Source: an uncultured Clostridium sp. (GTDB lineage Bacteria > Bacillota > Clostridia > TANB77 > CAG-508). Taken from it: 15,220 nt of DNA. The position numbers and the translations under genes were made by a program. The notes beneath the pieces are model-generated. The model saw nothing but the letters and a program-made list of their open reading frames with translations, had not been told where the DNA came from and did not search any database. The DNA is taken from positions 1 through 15,220 of the forward strand of contig CAMGAZ010000009.1 of the NCBI GenBank assembly GCA_946008205.1, read 5' to 3'. Positions 1-7,925 of this stretch are shown here, piece by piece (position 1 is the stretch's first letter; every line of letters begins with the position of its first letter).

Positions 1-24
1 CCTTTACATGTTATTATGGATAAT

Positions 25-53
25 ATTCTAACAACTTTTTTCACTTTTTTCAA
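25..53 (-). promoter_or_regulatory. Putative sigma-A promoter for a gene beyond the left edge
   Basis: On the minus strand, TTGAAA (48-53) is followed after 17 bases by TAGAAT (25-30), so both hexamers are close to consensus with ideal spacing. It lies just past the terminator of the small membrane protein gene and points out of the window. I infer that it drives the next gene to the left, which is not visible here. In such AT-rich DNA a chance match is possible. Confidence 0.45.
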
Positions 54-72
54 TACTTTTATCAGATATAAT

Positions 73-104
73 CAAAAAATAGAATGTCCAATTAGACATT
101 CTAT
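73..104 (-). terminator. Intrinsic terminator after the small membrane protein gene
   Basis: A perfect 10-bp stem (79-88 pairing with 95-104) encloses a 6-base loop. On the minus strand it is followed at once by a run of T residues. It begins 10 bases past the stop codon of the gene ending at 114. The plus-strand side is also T-rich, so it may act in both directions, but no plus-strand gene reaches it. Confidence 0.8.
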
Positions 105-113
105 GATATGTTT

Positions 114-377
114 TTATTTTTTTTCTTCTTTTTTCTCTGTTTTAGATAATTTAGGCATTTCTAAGTCATTAGCAATTATGTTAGCTTTTCCGATAACCAT
201 TATTAGTCCTATGAATAATAAGATTGTTCCAACTATTACTAACATTATTGATGTTACGATATTGTCTCCTATAAAGCTGCTTTGTATTCCTGCAAATAGC
301 ATGCTAACACCAATTATTGCAATTAGTATCCAGAATACCCATACTATTGTTTTTACTTCTTCTTTTTTCTTGGCCAT
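114..377 (-). CDS. Small two-helix membrane protein of unknown function
   Basis: I do not recognise the family of this 87-residue protein. A short Lys-rich N-terminus (MAKKKEEVK) is followed by two hydrophobic helices at about residues 10-30 and 41-62, joined by a short polar loop around residues 31-40. The C-terminus (about 64-87) is charged and ends in a Lys/Glu tail. The positive-inside rule suggests both ends are cytoplasmic, forming a membrane hairpin. The start is supported by a strong GAAGGAGG site 7 bases upstream. The gene has its own near-consensus promoter (409-437) and intrinsic terminator (73-104), so it looks like a well-expressed single-gene unit rather than part of the sortase operon. 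No catalytic motif is visible. Confidence 0.8.
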   Translation of the reverse strand: MAKKKEEVKTIVWVFWILIAIIGVSMLFAGIQSSFIGDNIVTSIMLVIVGTILLFIGLIMVIGKANIIANDLEMPKLSKTEKKEEKK

Positions 378-408
378 TTATTATTCCTCCTTCGTTAATT
401 CTTTCTAC

Positions 409-437
409 ATTATATTGAATATAATTATAAAAGTCAA
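409..437 (-). promoter_or_regulatory. Near-consensus sigma-A promoter for the small membrane protein
   Basis: On the minus strand TTGACT (432-437) and a perfect TATAAT (409-414) are separated by exactly 17 bases. The predicted transcript starts near position 402, about 25 bases before the ATG at 377. This is the best promoter match I found in the window. It sits in the 67-base gap just after the sortase stop codon. Confidence 0.75.
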
Positions 438-444
438 TATTTAT

Positions 445-1191
445 TTATATTTCTCTGCATTTTATTATTAATCTTTTTGTTCCATATTCTTTACAAGTTA
501 TTAATGTTATCTCTCTTTTTCCATTTGTTAATTGGCTTGTACAGCTAACATCTGTTGGGTCTACCACATATTTATTATAAGCTTCGTATGTAACCGATTT
601 TTCTGAAGCTGTATCCTTTAGTATTGCAGTATCTCCTATTTCCATTTGTGATAGTTTTCCAAACATTTTGCCGTTAGCATAGTTGTGTCCTACTATACAG
701 TAATTGCCAACTTGGTTTGGTCCATGACCCCAATATTTATTCAAAGAAATTTTTAGTAGTTCCTCAGATGTTTTAGATAACACAGGATAATCTATTCCTA
801 AACTTGGAATTGTAAGTACTGAGTCAACTGTATATGCCTCACCACCATCTGTCACATAAGTATTTGCATCATTTTCTCCATCTTGTGATTCTTCAGCTTG
901 TATAGGCTCTTCCATATTGTCTGACTCATTTTCATCAAGAGCTACTATTATTACATCATTTATTATATTCTTTGTGGTTACGTCATTCACTACTGTATTG
1001 TTTTTAAGTTGTCCCATAATTTGATGTGCTACTTCTTCACTTTTATTTCTATCATTTTCTGCATATATATAATATGAGCACAAAACAAAAATAAAGAAAA
1101 CGGATAAAAAGAATCTTATTTTATACATTCTTTTTTTTCGTTTAATTTCTGGTGTAACATATATTTTCTCTGTAACTAAAATTTGATTCAT
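445..1191 (-). CDS. Sortase family transpeptidase, class uncertain
   Basis: Sortases are membrane-anchored cysteine transpeptidases that cleave a sorting motif in exported proteins and attach them to the cell wall or to each other. This 248-residue protein has a basic N-terminus, one signal-anchor helix at about 27-44, an acidic linker to about 115 and a C-terminal sortase domain from about 125. The catalytic triad is readable: His169 in IVGHNYANG, Cys233 in the TLITC motif (229-233), and Arg240 seven residues later. The domain looks closest to class D or unclassified clostridial sortases, but I cannot settle the class by eye. A likely promoter lies at 1228-1256 and an AAAGGA site precedes the ATG. 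None of the complete proteins here ends in an LPxTG-like motif with hydrophobic tail and basic residues, so its substrate is elsewhere. Confidence 0.9.
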   Translation of the reverse strand: MNQILVTEKIYVTPEIKRKKRMYKIRFFLSVFFIFVLCSYYIYAENDRNKSEEVAHQIMGQLKNNTVVNDVTTKNIINDVIIVALDENESDNMEEPIQAEESQDGENDANTYVTDGGEAYTVDSVLTIPSLGIDYPVLSKTSEELLKISLNKYWGHGPNQVGNYCIVGHNYANGKMFGKLSQMEIGDTAILKDTASEKSVTYEAYNKYVVDPTDVSCTSQLTNGKREITLITCKEYGTKRLIIKCREI

Positions 1192-1227
1192 ATTTATCCT
1201 TTCCTAAAATTTATAATTTATAAAGAT

Positions 1228-1256
1228 ATTATATCAATTTTACAATATTTTTTAAA
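1228..1256 (-). promoter_or_regulatory. Putative sigma-A promoter for the sortase gene
   Basis: A perfect TATAAT (1228-1233) lies 17 bases after TTTAAA (1251-1256) on the minus strand. The -35 matches consensus at four of six positions. It sits in the 122-base gap between rsmA and the sortase gene. I see only a weak 4-bp hairpin between them and no convincing terminator for rsmA, so readthrough is also possible. Confidence 0.5.
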
Positions 1257-1313
1257 GTGCTAATCTATTTTTCAGTGTATAGCCACTATTTATTAATGTT
1301 GTAATTATATTTT

Positions 1314-2171
1314 TTATGATATATAGTCTGAGATTGCTCCAAATTGTTCTAAAGTTAAACTTTCTCCTCGCACATTCTTATCTAATCCTAATGTGTTTAA
1401 CATTTCTTCTACACTTGTTTTATCTGCCATAATATGACTATTTACTAATGCGTTTGATAGCGTCTTTCTTCTTTGCATAAAACTTTTTTGAATTATATTA
1501 AATAATAGTTTTTCATCTTCTACTGCTATCTTAGGTTGCTTTCTTACTTTCAACTTTATAACTTCTGATTCTACCTTTGGGCTTGGTATAAAAGACTCTT
1601 TTGGTACCTTAACAACACTTTCTGCTTGTGCATAGTATTCTACTAGGTATGTTATCGTTCCCGCTTCTCTTGAGCCAGTTCTAGCAATTAGCCTTTCTGC
1701 CACTTCTTTTTGTACCATTACTATTATTTCATCTATAGATAATCTGTTTTCAAGCAATTTAATAATTATTGGTGTACTAATATAATATGGCAAATTAGCA
1801 ACTATTTTTACATGTTTTATGCTAGGCTTCTTCTCTTCTATTATTCGCTGTAAATCTACTTTTAGTATATCATCATTTATAATTTCTAGTTGTCCGTTAT
1901 CAATATTACTAGAGAACCTATCTTGTAGTATATCTACCATCCTTGGGTCTAGCTCCACTGATATTACATATTTGGCTTCTTGTAAAAGCCTATTCGTTAA
2001 TACTCCTAGACCTGGTCCTATTTCTATTACCAAATCTTCTTTTCCTATATTGGAATTGTTTATAATCTCTTCTATTACACTATTATCTATTAAAAAGTTT
2101 TGGCCTAAACTTTTATTTGCTTGAATTTTATATTTATGCAATATATATTGCGTTTCTTCATATACATCCAT
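1314..2171 (-). CDS. rsmA: 16S rRNA (A1518/A1519-N6,N6) dimethyltransferase RsmA/KsgA
   Basis: RsmA transfers four methyl groups from S-adenosylmethionine to two adjacent adenosines near the 3' end of 16S rRNA, a late step in small-subunit assembly. Loss of this enzyme gives kasugamycin resistance in other bacteria. The 285-residue protein is full length. It has the N-terminal KSLGQNFL motif (20-27), the SAM-binding loop EIGPGLG (50-56), an acidic residue after strand 2 (VELD, 72-75), the NLPYY catalytic motif (126-130), the SFIPSPKVES segment (193-202) and a C-terminal MQRRKTLSN motif (232-240). Its ATG is 15 bases after the stop of the ROK kinase gene, with a GGAGA site between, so the two are probably co-transcribed. 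Confidence 0.97.
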   Translation of the reverse strand: MDVYEETQYILHKYKIQANKSLGQNFLIDNSVIEEIINNSNIGKEDLVIEIGPGLGVLTNRLLQEAKYVISVELDPRMVDILQDRFSSNIDNGQLEIINDDILKVDLQRIIEEKKPSIKHVKIVANLPYYISTPIIIKLLENRLSIDEIIVMVQKEVAERLIARTGSREAGTITYLVEYYAQAESVVKVPKESFIPSPKVESEVIKLKVRKQPKIAVEDEKLLFNIIQKSFMQRRKTLSNALVNSHIMADKTSVEEMLNTLGLDKNVRGESLTLEQFGAISDYIS

Positions 2172-2186
2172 TCTCTATTCTCCATT

Positions 2187-3104
2187 TTATAATAAGGTTG
2201 CTCCAATGATTCCAGCATCATTGCCTGATTTTGCTACTAATATCTTAGGGGGATTTTCTTTGTTAAATAGATACTCTCCGTTACAAATTTTTTCTCTTAG
2301 CCTATTAAGAATTAATTCCTCATAATGGGACATGCTTCCTCCTATACTTATTGCTTCTGGTTCTAATATATTAATTATATTAGATATTCCTATTGCAAGA
2401 TTTTCTACATATTCTGTGAGTAGCTTACTTACTCGTTGGTCTTTCATATTTTCTTTTATGATTTTAGTTAATTTACTAGCGTCAATATATTCATTTATAC
2501 CTAATATTTTTTGCATTTCATCTTTAAATTTTCTCTTTGAGCAATATGCTTCAAAGCACCCACAATTACCACAATTGCACTTTTCTCCGTTTTTATTTAT
2601 TACCATATGTCCAAATTCAAAACCGGAATTTCTTTTAGGTCTTATAAACTGTCCATTTATGAATGCAGCTCCACCTATTCCAGTTCCAATACACAAAAAT
2701 ACACAGTCATCATATTCTCTTAATGAGCCATTATATTTCTCTGCTAATGCTGCACATTTGCCATCATTTTCTAATTTAATATTTAAATTATTACCACCTA
2801 AAACTTCTGTTAGTTGGTTCGCTATATTAAACTCTTTTATTCCCAAATTTACAACATTTCTTATACATCCATCTTTTGGGTTTCCTGGAGTGGCAATTCC
2901 AATACTATCAATTTGACTTAATCTGTATCCTGTACTATTAAGTATTTCTTTTACTCCATGCTCAATAGAACTTACTATATAGCTTTCTAACGCAGCTCTT
3001 CCTTTATCGTTCATATAATATGTTCTCTTCTCTATTATTTCATGATTATCGTCTACTAATCCTATAGCAATATGGCTTCCACCTAAATCGATTCCTATTT
3101 TCAT
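2187..3104 (-). CDS. ROK-family sugar kinase, glucokinase-like
   Basis: ROK proteins include glucokinases, fructokinases and N-acetylhexosamine kinases, as well as repressors. This one is 305 residues and has no DNA-binding domain, so it should be a cytoplasmic kinase. Visible motifs are the first phosphate loop DLGGSH (6-11), END (112-114) carrying the likely catalytic Asp114, the GTGIGG loop (140-145), the sugar-contact motif ExGH (163-166), and the ROK zinc motif with Cys176, Cys178, Cys181 and Cys183 followed by Glu185. The exact sugar cannot be read from sequence; glucose is a reasonable default. I chose the ATG at 3104 because GGGAG lies 6 bases upstream and it places the phosphate loop at the usual distance. 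An in-frame ATG seven codons earlier at 3125 lacks such a site. rsmA follows closely. Confidence 0.92.
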   Translation of the reverse strand: MKIGIDLGGSHIAIGLVDDNHEIIEKRTYYMNDKGRAALESYIVSSIEHGVKEILNSTGYRLSQIDSIGIATPGNPKDGCIRNVVNLGIKEFNIANQLTEVLGGNNLNIKLENDGKCAALAEKYNGSLREYDDCVFLCIGTGIGGAAFINGQFIRPKRNSGFEFGHMVINKNGEKCNCGNCGCFEAYCSKRKFKDEMQKILGINEYIDASKLTKIIKENMKDQRVSKLLTEYVENLAIGISNIINILEPEAISIGGSMSHYEELILNRLREKICNGEYLFNKENPPKILVAKSGNDAGIIGATLL

Positions 3105-3110
3105 AATTTT

Positions 3111-3115
3111 CTCCC
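3111..3115 (-). promoter_or_regulatory. Ribosome binding site deciding the ROK kinase start
   Basis: GGGAG on the minus strand lies 6 bases before the ATG at 3104. It lies inside the reading frame if the upstream ATG at 3125 were used, which favours the shorter protein. Confidence 0.7.
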
Positions 3116-3209
3116 AATATCTCATTTATATATATCCTATCATATATATGAAAAAAAATAAAGGGATAACTTCTTTTGATTTCAATATTAGTCTTTTTTA
3201 TTTAATACT

Positions 3210-3258
3210 AAAAGCCCATAAACCATGTTTTTGTAAAAAATATGGTTTATGAGCTTTT
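3210..3258 (-). terminator. Terminator at the end of the pilus operon
   Basis: A 17-bp stem with one mismatch (3210-3226 with 3242-3258) encloses a 15-base loop. It begins 20 bases past the pilC stop codon. On the minus strand the stem ends in GGGCTTTTAG, so the U-tract is short and partly inside the stem. The symmetric arms also give GCTTTTAT on the plus strand. It probably closes the type IV pilus operon. Confidence 0.75.
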
Positions 3259-3278
3259 ATACAATTAAATCTATTTAA

Positions 3279-4634
3279 TTATACTCCTGCTGCTGAGAAT
3301 AAGAAGTTACCCATGTAAACTTGGATACAAGGTACTAGAACTACTAGAACAACAAATATCAATAAGATACCAACAATCGAGTATACAACTTGTGGTAATA
3401 CTGCCATTATGTTATCCATTGTATTTTTAATATCTATGTCCATATACTCAAGTAATTTTTCCATCATTTCAGACAAGTCTGTCTGCATACCTACTTTAAG
3501 CATTTCTGTAATCATTGTAGAACCTAATCCAGCTTTTTCAAAAGGTTCTATCCATGAAGAACCAACTAGTATATTGTTTATTGAAGTTTCTACCATCGCT
3601 CTCATAACATAGTTATTAACTACGTTCTTACTTACTTCCAATGCATCCTGAATTCTCATTCCATTCTCTATGTTTAATAGCATTGCTCTCATTAATCTTG
3701 AGAAATCCATCGAATAGAATAGTTTTCCGAATATCGGCATGGTGTATTTAAAGTAATCGAAGTTATATTTGCCTTTTGGAGTATTTATATAAGAAACTAT
3801 TACAGCAACTATTATAGCTATTATTCCAACTGGCACATACCAATGGTCAGCAATCCATTGTATTACATTCGAAAACGCTATAGTTATAGCTGGCAAAGTT
3901 GCTTCTGTACCAACTTCATCATACACAGATTGGATAGTAGGCACAGTATATAAGCTTCCTACAAATAATAATACTACTAATGCAACTAATTGAATTAAAT
4001 TTGGTATTATTATCCCTCTTAATTTTTTTATTGTATCTGTGTTGCTATCTAAATATTTAACAGCTTGTTGTAGCGACTGTGTTAAGGAGCCAGAAAGTTC
4101 TCCAACTTTAATCATATTTATATATATATATGGGAAAACATTAGAATAATATTCCATTGTTGTATACATATATTCTCCCGCTTCTACTCCAGCTAATATA
4201 TCTTCTAATATTCCTTTAAAGGTTATGTTCTCAGTACTCTGAATAATTGTACTTAAAGCATGTATATTATTGAAATCTGCTTTTTTTAGTAAATAAAAGT
4301 TTTGTGTAAAAACCATGATATCTCTTGTTGTAATTTTCTCTTGACTTGATATAGCTAAGTTTATTTTTTCTGTAACACTTTGCTTTTTTCTTCCTCTTCC
4401 TTGCGCTATACTTGAAGAGTTAGCACTCTTTAATATTTCATCAATATCGGTTACATTTTTTCTTTTAGGATTAACTCTTTTACTTTTTCTTCCATACCCA
4501 ACTTGTACTATATCTATAGGTAATAAATTTCCACTTTTAAGTTTTTTTACTAAACTTTGCTTACTTGCACTTTCTACTTTGTTCCTTACTATTACTCCTT
4601 CTTTTGTAATAGCCCTATATACATATTCTGGCAT
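3279..4634 (-). CDS. pilC: Type IV pilus inner-membrane platform protein PilC
   Basis: PilC is the polytopic core protein of the type IV pilus machine. It couples the cytoplasmic ATPases to pilin insertion at the base of the filament. The 451-residue protein starts with the family's typical short module (EYVYRAITKEG, then a KSGNLLPIDI-like end near residue 42). Two T2SSF/GspF domains follow at about 107-230 and 309-432. Hydrophobic helices lie at about 208-233, 267-283 and 413-436. Between the N-terminal module and the first domain is a basic, Ser-rich linker of about 55 residues (46-100), which looks longer than in many homologues. A strong AGGAGG site lies 5 bases before the ATG. The gene is 24 bases after pilT and is the last of the operon. 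Confidence 0.95.
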   Translation of the reverse strand: MPEYVYRAITKEGVIVRNKVESASKQSLVKKLKSGNLLPIDIVQVGYGRKSKRVNPKRKNVTDIDEILKSANSSSIAQGRGRKKQSVTEKINLAISSQEKITTRDIMVFTQNFYLLKKADFNNIHALSTIIQSTENITFKGILEDILAGVEAGEYMYTTMEYYSNVFPYIYINMIKVGELSGSLTQSLQQAVKYLDSNTDTIKKLRGIIIPNLIQLVALVVLLFVGSLYTVPTIQSVYDEVGTEATLPAITIAFSNVIQWIADHWYVPVGIIAIIVAVIVSYINTPKGKYNFDYFKYTMPIFGKLFYSMDFSRLMRAMLLNIENGMRIQDALEVSKNVVNNYVMRAMVETSINNILVGSSWIEPFEKAGLGSTMITEMLKVGMQTDLSEMMEKLLEYMDIDIKNTMDNIMAVLPQVVYSIVGILLIFVVLVVLVPCIQVYMGNFLFSAAGV

Positions 4635-4658
4635 CTTTTCCTCCTATTTTTGAAACAT

Positions 4659-5780
4659 TTAATATCCTAAACGATTATCATTGTTGCCTTTTTTTATTTT
4701 CATCTGCATTATTGTTCTGTTCAAGGTTTCTATATTCTTTTCCTCTATTTGCGCTTTTGCTTGTTCTAGTGTTATAACATCATCAACAAATAATTTTGCA
4801 ATAGAATTTATAAGTCCTATACTTCCGTTAGCAGAAGCACTTTGTATAGCATCCTCAACTTCTGATACGCTAAATTTTTCTTTTCTTATTAACCCTTGAA
4901 CAATGTTATCTACTACCATAACTTCTGGTAATAAAACTAGCTTGCCGTCTCTTCCTCGTATCAATCTTTGTGATGTAACTAGTTTTAATAGTGATGCAAT
5001 CATATATTTAATACTTTGCTGGTCTGAAATATCATAGAAGTTAATCATTCTATCGATAGTCTCTGCGCAAGATTTTGTATGAAGTGTACCTATTACTAAA
5101 TGACCTGCTTCGGCAGTTTCTATAGCTGCATCCATAGTTTCTCTATCACGAATCTCTCCTATTACTAGTATATCGCAATCTTCTCTTAAGCAGTTTTTTA
5201 CACCATCTTTATATCTAAGTACATCTTGTCCAACTCCAACTTCCTTTTGAACTATAATAGACTTTTTGGATGTATGCTTATATTCTATTGGGCTCTCAAG
5301 TGTTAATATCTTTTTATTTTGATTCTCATTAATATCATTTATTAAAGCATTTAATGTTGTTGTTTTACCAGAGTTTGTCTTTCCGGTTACTAAAACCAAA
5401 CCTTGAGGCTGATACATCATTCTTCTTACTATATCAGGTACGCCTAATTCTTCAAACGTTGGTAATGTATTTTTTATAATTCTTAGCGTAAATACAGGGA
5501 TATCATTTGATAATGATATATTTACCCTTAAACGTAATCCTGCAAATTCAAATGAAGAATCAAGTTTTTTCGTTTCTTTAAATACATTATCCTTGTCGAC
5601 ATTTCCTCTTATAAAATAATCATAAATATCAGCCATGTCTTCCACTGTTAAAACATCACATTCATCATAAGTAACTAAATTTCTTGCAATTCTTAATATT
5701 GGTTTTAGTCCACTTATTAAGTGAACATCTGACGCATCTCTCTCTATTGCTGATTTCAAAATATTATCTACATTTACCAT
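4659..5780 (-). CDS. pilT: Type IV pilus retraction ATPase PilT
   Basis: PilT is a hexameric cytoplasmic ATPase that drives pilus disassembly and so powers twitching. This 373-residue protein has the ASDVHL signature (16-21) of the N-terminal domain, a Walker A (133-140), an Asp-box region (160-166), Walker B with DILVIGEIRD (203-212) and a His box GHLVIGTLHT (226-235). A C-terminal segment QGLIRKEK (295-302) resembles the PilT AIRNLIRE region. Two oddities are visible. The P-loop reads GKTNSGKT rather than GPTGSGKS, and the Asp box reads LESPIE with Ser163 where Asp is usual. The Gx4GKT pattern and Glu209 remain, so ATPase activity is plausible. The gene follows pilB by 12 bases with AAAGGAG between. 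The lack of a zinc tetracysteine motif separates it from PilB. Confidence 0.92.
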   Translation of the reverse strand: MVNVDNILKSAIERDASDVHLISGLKPILRIARNLVTYDECDVLTVEDMADIYDYFIRGNVDKDNVFKETKKLDSSFEFAGLRLRVNISLSNDIPVFTLRIIKNTLPTFEELGVPDIVRRMMYQPQGLVLVTGKTNSGKTTTLNALINDINENQNKKILTLESPIEYKHTSKKSIIVQKEVGVGQDVLRYKDGVKNCLREDCDILVIGEIRDRETMDAAIETAEAGHLVIGTLHTKSCAETIDRMINFYDISDQQSIKYMIASLLKLVTSQRLIRGRDGKLVLLPEVMVVDNIVQGLIRKEKFSVSEVEDAIQSASANGSIGLINSIAKLFVDDVITLEQAKAQIEEKNIETLNRTIMQMKIKKGNNDNRLGY

Positions 5781-5792
5781 GTCATTCTCCTT

Positions 5793-7421
5793 TTAATATA
5801 TAACTAATTTAGAATTTAATTCTTTTAAAGTTGTATATCCATCTAATATTTTATTAAATCCATCTATTACTAATGGTTTATATCCTTGTTTTATTGCTTC
5901 TCTTCTTATCTCTAAGCTTGACTCATTATTTATTATTAACTCTTTTATTTCTTCTGAAATATTTAGAACTTCAAATATACCTATTCTTCCATAAAAACCA
6001 CTGTTATTGCAATAACTGCATCCTACAGTATCATATGTGTGTTTTCCTTTAAAATCATATTCTACTCCATATTTTTTAGCTATTCCATTTATAAGGTCTT
6101 TTTCTTCTTGTGTATACTCCCTCTCTATTGCGCATTTAGGACAAACTCTTCTTACTAGTCTTTGTGATACAGATGTTGCCAAAGTACTTGCTATATCATA
6201 GTTTGAAACTCCAATTTTTCTTAATCTCGTTATAACTTCAATACTATCTATTGTGTGGATTGTTGATAAAACATAATGACCTGTTTGTCCTGCTTGCATA
6301 GCTATTTCTGCAGTTTCTCTATCACGAATCTCTCCAACAAGAATGATATCAGGATCTTGTCTTAGCACAGTTCTTAAAGAATCTGAGAAACTTGTTTTAG
6401 CATCAATTTCTATTTGATTTAATCCAGGAATTCTAATTTCTACTGGGTCCTCAATTGTAGTAACATTTATTTCTGGTCTATTTAAAAAGTCTATAATACT
6501 ATACAAAGTTGTTGTTTTTCCTTCTCCAGTAGGAGCTGCAATAAGAACTATACTATTTCTCTTGTTAAAGCTCTTTTGTACTAATTCTGGGTCATTTGGA
6601 AATCCTAATTCAAATATTTGTTGAACATCTGCGTTTTTCTTTAATAATCTTAAAACGAATTTCTCACCATGAACATTTTTCTGAGAAGATACACGTATGT
6701 TGTAGTCGTTATACAATAGAATTCTACCATCTTGTGACTCCTGCTTTTCTTGATGCATATTGGAAATTGCTTTTAGTCTTCCTATTAATTGCGCTTGCTT
6801 TTCTTTTTCTATTGTTGCCGCTGTTACAAGTTCGCCATCAATTCTATATCTTACTCTTATATCATCATCTTCTGGCTCTATATGAATATCGCTGGCTCTT
6901 TTTTCCATTCCATTTTTTATTATAGAATTAACCAACTCTGATATATCTGCATTAACATCTATACTTTCAGTAGATGCCATTTCAATTGAATCTATGATAT
7001 TTTGAACACAGCTATCAAAAGTTATATATCTTTCCATTATCAATCCTTTGTTTAGGAATAATAATCTCATAGCATCAAGCATCTTCTGATTTGCTGTATT
7101 TGAAAAGCATACTTTTATTTTTCCTCCTCCAACATCAAAAGGAATAGCTTTGTTCTTCTTAGCGATATCTAAAGGTAAATAATCTGTTATATTTATCTTT
7201 ATATCGTCAGACATTAATATCATAGCCTTTTCACCAAGTATTTCTCCTATTGCACTAATTAATGCATAAGGATCACCTAAACGTTGCTCATATAAAATAT
7301 CGCCTATCTTTTTATTAGAGTGAGTCTTTTGATAGTCTAATGCCTTATTAATATCCTCCTCTGTTACAACTCCTCTTCTTACAAGTTCTATACCTATTGG
7401 TTGTGTTCTTCTATTATCCAT
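5793..7421 (-). CDS. pilB: Type IV pilus extension ATPase PilB
   Basis: PilB powers pilin polymerisation. The 542-residue protein begins with an MshEN/T2SSE_N-type domain (about 7-65, two helical repeats), a fold known in relatives to bind cyclic di-GMP. The second N-terminal domain carries ASDIHIEP (176-183). The motor domain has a P-loop APTGEGKT (296-303), Asp box TTIEDPVE (321-328), Walker B IILVGEIRD (359-367) with Glu364, and His box GHYVLSTIHT (381-390). Four cysteines (427, 430, 468, 471) form the zinc tetracysteine motif typical of PilB and GspE and absent from PilT. The first P-loop glycine is alanine. The expected RLG at the start of the first MshEN repeat reads PIG, so nucleotide binding there is uncertain. 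AAGGAG precedes the ATG. Confidence 0.95.
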   Translation of the reverse strand: MDNRRTQPIGIELVRRGVVTEEDINKALDYQKTHSNKKIGDILYEQRLGDPYALISAIGEILGEKAMILMSDDIKINITDYLPLDIAKKNKAIPFDVGGGKIKVCFSNTANQKMLDAMRLLFLNKGLIMERYITFDSCVQNIIDSIEMASTESIDVNADISELVNSIIKNGMEKRASDIHIEPEDDDIRVRYRIDGELVTAATIEKEKQAQLIGRLKAISNMHQEKQESQDGRILLYNDYNIRVSSQKNVHGEKFVLRLLKKNADVQQIFELGFPNDPELVQKSFNKRNSIVLIAAPTGEGKTTTLYSIIDFLNRPEINVTTIEDPVEIRIPGLNQIEIDAKTSFSDSLRTVLRQDPDIILVGEIRDRETAEIAMQAGQTGHYVLSTIHTIDSIEVITRLRKIGVSNYDIASTLATSVSQRLVRRVCPKCAIEREYTQEEKDLINGIAKKYGVEYDFKGKHTYDTVGCSYCNNSGFYGRIGIFEVLNISEEIKELIINNESSLEIRREAIKQGYKPLVIDGFNKILDGYTTLKELNSKLVIY

Positions 7422-7460
7422 ATTTTTTATCTCCTTATATATAAAGTTTTATATAAAAAT

Positions 7461-7925
7461 TTACCAGTACTTAAGAGTATAATCAATTTGTTTGTTTATT
7501 AAGCTTTTATCTGGACTTCCTATTACTATGTTAACTGAAAGTATTTCTTTATCTACGTTGTTTACTACTATAGTTTTTTTACTTATTGAAAAAAATTTCA
7601 CATGGCTTGATACTTTACTCTTACCTCTATAAATTCCTTCATCAGATTCATTATATTTGTACGTAGAACCATCTTCAAAAATTATTGTTTTATTACTGCT
7701 ATCTACATTCGCATGCTTATTTGATTTTACATCAGATAAAAAACTACTATTAAATTTATCAAATTCGCAAGCATATTTTGCAGAATCTCTTACTATATTT
7801 AAGTTGCCATAAAAGAATGTGCTTATTGTCGTAACAATTCCCACTATTATAAGCATAACAATTATATATACAGTAAGTGTCATTAATGTTACACCTTTTT
7901 CAGATTTTATATATTTATTTTTCAT
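7461..7925 (-). CDS. Minor pilin, GspJ/PilW-like
   Basis: This 154-residue protein has a type III prepilin signal: a basic leader ending SEKG11, then VTLMTLTVY and a hydrophobic helix to about residue 37. The expected cleavage is after Gly11. Mature position 5 is Thr rather than Glu. The soluble part has a FEDGSTYKYNESDEGIYRG segment (83-101), reminiscent of PilW/GspJ/ComGF-type minor pilins, which are thought to initiate or cap filaments. The ATG overlaps the stop of the previous gene by 4 bases (ATGA), indicating coupling. The best upstream site, AAAGGA, is 12 bases away, which fits reinitiation rather than independent loading. The GspJ/PilW assignment is by pattern and order, not strong identity. 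Confidence 0.8.
   Translation of the reverse strand: MKNKYIKSEKGVTLMTLTVYIIVMLIIVGIVTTISTFFYGNLNIVRDSAKYACEFDKFNSSFLSDVKSNKHANVDSSNKTIIFEDGSTYKYNESDEGIYRGKSKVSSHVKFFSISKKTIVVNNVDKEILSVNIVIGSPDKSLINKQIDYTLKYW

Noticed and set aside
16..471. A 151-codon open frame on the plus strand
   Set aside because: It is antisense to the small membrane protein gene, which has its own promoter, RBS and terminator. The frame is Phe/Ile/Ser-rich, as expected from the complement of an AT-rich gene, and has no RBS.
1262..1313. A terminator for rsmA
   Set aside because: Only a 4-bp AGTG/CACT hairpin is visible, with no T-run. It is too weak to call.
2332..2916. A 194-codon plus-strand frame opposite the ROK kinase
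   Set aside because: The kinase motifs on the minus strand are unambiguous. The antisense frame has no recognisable domain and the composition of a shadow frame.
3126..3209. A promoter for the ROK kinase and rsmA
   Set aside because: A TATGAT hexamer (3139-3144) looks like a -10, but no acceptable -35 lies at 16-18 bases. A promoter must exist near here if the upstream terminator works, but I cannot point to it.
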